A stretch of DNA of 64,000 bases. Source: Maricaulis maris_C. GTDB taxonomy: Bacteria; Pseudomonadota; Alphaproteobacteria; Caulobacterales; Maricaulaceae. The position numbers were made by a program, and so were the translations under genes. Shown one piece after another: positions 62,295-64,000 of the stretch. Position 1 is the stretch's first letter. Each line of letters opens with the position of its first letter. Location: positions 372,001 through 436,000 of the forward strand of contig NZ_JAGDYT010000001.1 of the NCBI RefSeq assembly GCF_049116555.1. Reading direction: 5' to 3'. The notes under the pieces were generated by a model. It had not been told where the DNA came from. It did no database searches and was given only the letters and a program-made list of their open reading frames with translations.

Positions 62295-63266
62295 ATGCAT
62301 CGATCTGTTTGTCTCGTCCTGGGTCTCGCCGCTTGTGGTCCAACCGCAGCGGCACCGGAAGACGCGCTGGACACCCACCCCGAAACCGGTCCGGGTGCCT
62401 CCCTGTTCGGGCCTGCCCATCAAGCCCCTGACGGGCCCGCCCTGACGCTCATCCAGGCAATCGATGAATTGGGTGTCGCGCCGGACGGTGTCCCGGCCAT
62501 GCCCGCCGTCCCGCCACCGCAAGGAGAGGCGGGGGAGGCGGGGCGCTTCCTCGGCATGGCCGGTGCGTTGACCCTCCAACTGGAAACCGCTGATGGCCGT
62601 CTGGAAGTCCGTCTGGCGGAGGTCGACACGCCGGTGCCGGAGCAGACGGAAGCCTGGTTGGCCGACTGGCTGGAAGGCCGGCAGCTATCGCTGACGTATT
62701 CCGGTCTGCGGCGGGACCGCTATGACAGGGCGTTGGCGCATGTGTCCGCGGTGACGTCGGAGGGTGAGACGGGTGCGGACGGCGAGGCGCTGGCCTGGGT
62801 TCAGGCCCGCCTTGTTGCTGTGGGGTTGGCCCGCGTGATGAGCCATGCGGACAATCAGGCGCAGGCCGCCACATTGCTCATCCTCGAGGCCGAGGCACGA
62901 CGTCGTCGCCTGGGGATGTGGGGCGATCCGGAGCATGCAATCCGCGACACCCATCCCGATGCCCGCGCTCAGGATATCGGCTCGTCCCAGATCGTGGAGG
63001 GACGGGTTACGGATGCCGTCCGGCTCGACTCGGGGCGCATCTATCTCAATTTCGGATCGGATTATCGCAGCGACTTCACAGTGCGGATCGACGCGGCTGA
63101 CAGCCAGGATTTCATCGATGCCAATCTTGGGCCGGAGGCCTTGCTCGGGCACCGCGTCCGGGTGCGTGGCTGGCTGGTCGAGGAAAACGGACCGATGATC
63201 CGGCTGGACCATAGTGCGCGGCTGGAAATTGTGGCGGAGGATCCCGGCGAGGCGCGGCCCCGCTGA
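62295..63266 (+). CDS. Nuclease-fold (SNase-like) lipoprotein
   Basis: A 323-aa protein with a lipoprotein signal (LAAC, Cys14). The middle part (about 85-215) has the thermonuclease/OB-type pattern: VRLAEVDTPVPEQTEAW, then RDRYDRALAHV and a helix ending RRRRLGMWGDP. That matches Staphylococcal nuclease-like proteins. The catalytic Arg/Glu set is only partly recognisable, so activity is uncertain. A second beta-rich domain follows (about 230-315). AGGAGG precedes the ATG at 62295; GTG at 62292 is an alternative. Confidence 0.82.
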   Translation: MHRSVCLVLGLAACGPTAAAPEDALDTHPETGPGASLFGPAHQAPDGPALTLIQAIDELGVAPDGVPAMPAVPPPQGEAGEAGRFLGMAGALTLQLETADGRLEVRLAEVDTPVPEQTEAWLADWLEGRQLSLTYSGLRRDRYDRALAHVSAVTSEGETGADGEALAWVQARLVAVGLARVMSHADNQAQAATLLILEAEARRRRLGMWGDPEHAIRDTHPDARAQDIGSSQIVEGRVTDAVRLDSGRIYLNFGSDYRSDFTVRIDAADSQDFIDANLGPEALLGHRVRVRGWLVEENGPMIRLDHSARLEIVAEDPGEARPR

Positions 63267-63390
63267 CGGTCACGGCGGCAGTCTGGCCCGGGAAATGGTG
63301 CGGTCCGCTGCCGAGCAGGCTGACGGTGCCGCGGAAGGAGGGCTCCGCGACACCGTCGCCACCGTGTTGGCGAGGGATAGTCGGTGACGT

Positions 63391-64000
63391 TTACTGGCTG
63401 GGGATCAGGCCAGCCTCGACCGGGTCGCCGACGGCATTGCACAAATGGGTGCGCAATTTCGCGAGGGCAGCGCTTTCGATCTGGCGGACCCGTTCCTTGG
63501 AGATGCCGAGTGTCTGACCCAGTGTTTCCAGGGTCGAGCCCTCTTCGGTGAGGCGGCGTTCGCGGATGATGAACTGCTCGCGGGGATTGAGCCCCTCAAT
63601 CGCCTGACCAAGCCAGGCCGACCGTTTCTGACTGTCGGTTGACTCCATGACCTCGACTTCCGGTGCCGCATTTTCGTCGACCAGGAAGTCCTGCCACTGG
63701 GAATTGTCCTCATCGCCGACCGGGGCGTTGAGCGAGCGATCCGAGGCGCCAAGACGCATCACCATTGTGTCGACATCGCTCTCGCGAACCCGGAGGTCAC
63801 GGGCGATCTGTTCGCGGTTTTCCGGAGAGATCGAACTGCCCTCCAGGTCACCGATGCGGGCCCGCATCCGACGCAGATTGAAGAAGAGCGATTTCTGGGC
63901 CGATGTGGTCCCGGTCCGGACGATCGACCAGTTGCGCAGAACATAGTCCTGGATGCAGGACCGGATCCACCAGGTGACATAGGTCGAGAAGCGTACATCA
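63391..64000 (-). CDS. rpoH: Heat-shock sigma factor RpoH (5' end beyond window)
   Basis: Sigma-32-type factor for the heat-shock regulon. The window holds the C-terminal 202 residues. Region 2 appears as FSTYVTWWIRSCIQDYVLRNWSIVR, directly followed by the RpoH box QKSLFFNLR. Region 4 is seen as LGQTLGISKERVRQIESAALAKLR. The N-terminus (region 1.2 and part of 2) lies past base 64000. No separate terminator recognised before the nuclease-lipoprotein gene that converges on it. Confidence 0.96.
   Translation of the reverse strand, partial: DVRFSTYVTWWIRSCIQDYVLRNWSIVRTGTTSAQKSLFFNLRRMRARIGDLEGSSISPENREQIARDLRVRESDVDTMVMRLGASDRSLNAPVGDEDNSQWQDFLVDENAAPEVEVMESTDSQKRSAWLGQAIEGLNPREQFIIRERRLTEEGSTLETLGQTLGISKERVRQIESAALAKLRTHLCNAVGDPVEAGLIPSQ

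Overview
The window is high-GC, densely packed bacterial DNA that reads as an alphaproteobacterial chromosome, most likely from the Hyphomonadaceae/Maricaulales (Maricaulis-like). Pointers are a partial ftsE divergent from an MJ0042 zinc-ribbon protein, the argH / small lipoprotein / DUF4175 cluster, an RpoH with the QKSLFFNLR box, a HIG1-type twin-membrane protein, Coq7, a large TonB-dependent receptor and GluQ. The genus assignment is inference from gene content; no database was searched.

Left part (1-33.3 kb) is ordinary core and accessory chromosome: ftsE (runs off the left edge); zinc-ribbon membrane protein; DUF4175 giant membrane protein, LptM-like lipoprotein and argH, divergent from a TlpA thioredoxin; a TonB receptor divergent from a beta-propeller phytase lipoprotein (a phytate scavenging pair); a 7TM-AraC regulator and an amidohydrolase; etfAB; a PadR/membrane protein pair; three class-C beta-lactamase-fold hydrolases within about 5 kb, one with a BlaI/CopY-like TACAnnTGTA operator; YceI; cobalamin adenosyltransferase; a Rieske oxygenase overlapping a HIG1 protein; GluQ; a nested palindromic repeat next to a GIY-YIG protein; HNH and STAS proteins; a TorF-like porin and a chemoreceptor; coq7-dsbB and ExoD.

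Middle part (33.48-46.82 kb) is a 13.3-kb genomic island in the 3' end of tRNA-Leu(CAA). A 15-bp direct repeat of the tRNA end marks both borders, a tyrosine integrase lies next to the tRNA, and a serine recombinase lies near the far end. The cargo is a complete Type I restriction-modification operon, hsdM-hsdS-X-hsdR, in which X is a DUF4268-like protein with a possible PD-(D/E)xK-type core. It is followed by an opposing ParB/Srx-fold protein and several small Cys-rich or secreted proteins of unknown role.

Right part (46.8-64 kb) returns to chromosome: a tandem-duplicated DUF417/YkgB protein, a FATP-type acyl-CoA synthetase with DUF924, an HSL-family esterase, selO-pgeF, a zinc alcohol dehydrogenase, tRNA-Arg(CCT), and a secreted S8 subtilase with a C-terminal outer-membrane barrel. 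This subtilase has an array of about 14 heptapeptides (GDINPFx) between signal peptide and protease domain, the most unusual coding feature here. Then come a TPR-TM-degenerate GGDEF-EAL protein, a minimal soluble chemoreceptor signalling domain, a nuclease-fold lipoprotein and partial rpoH, which runs off the right edge.
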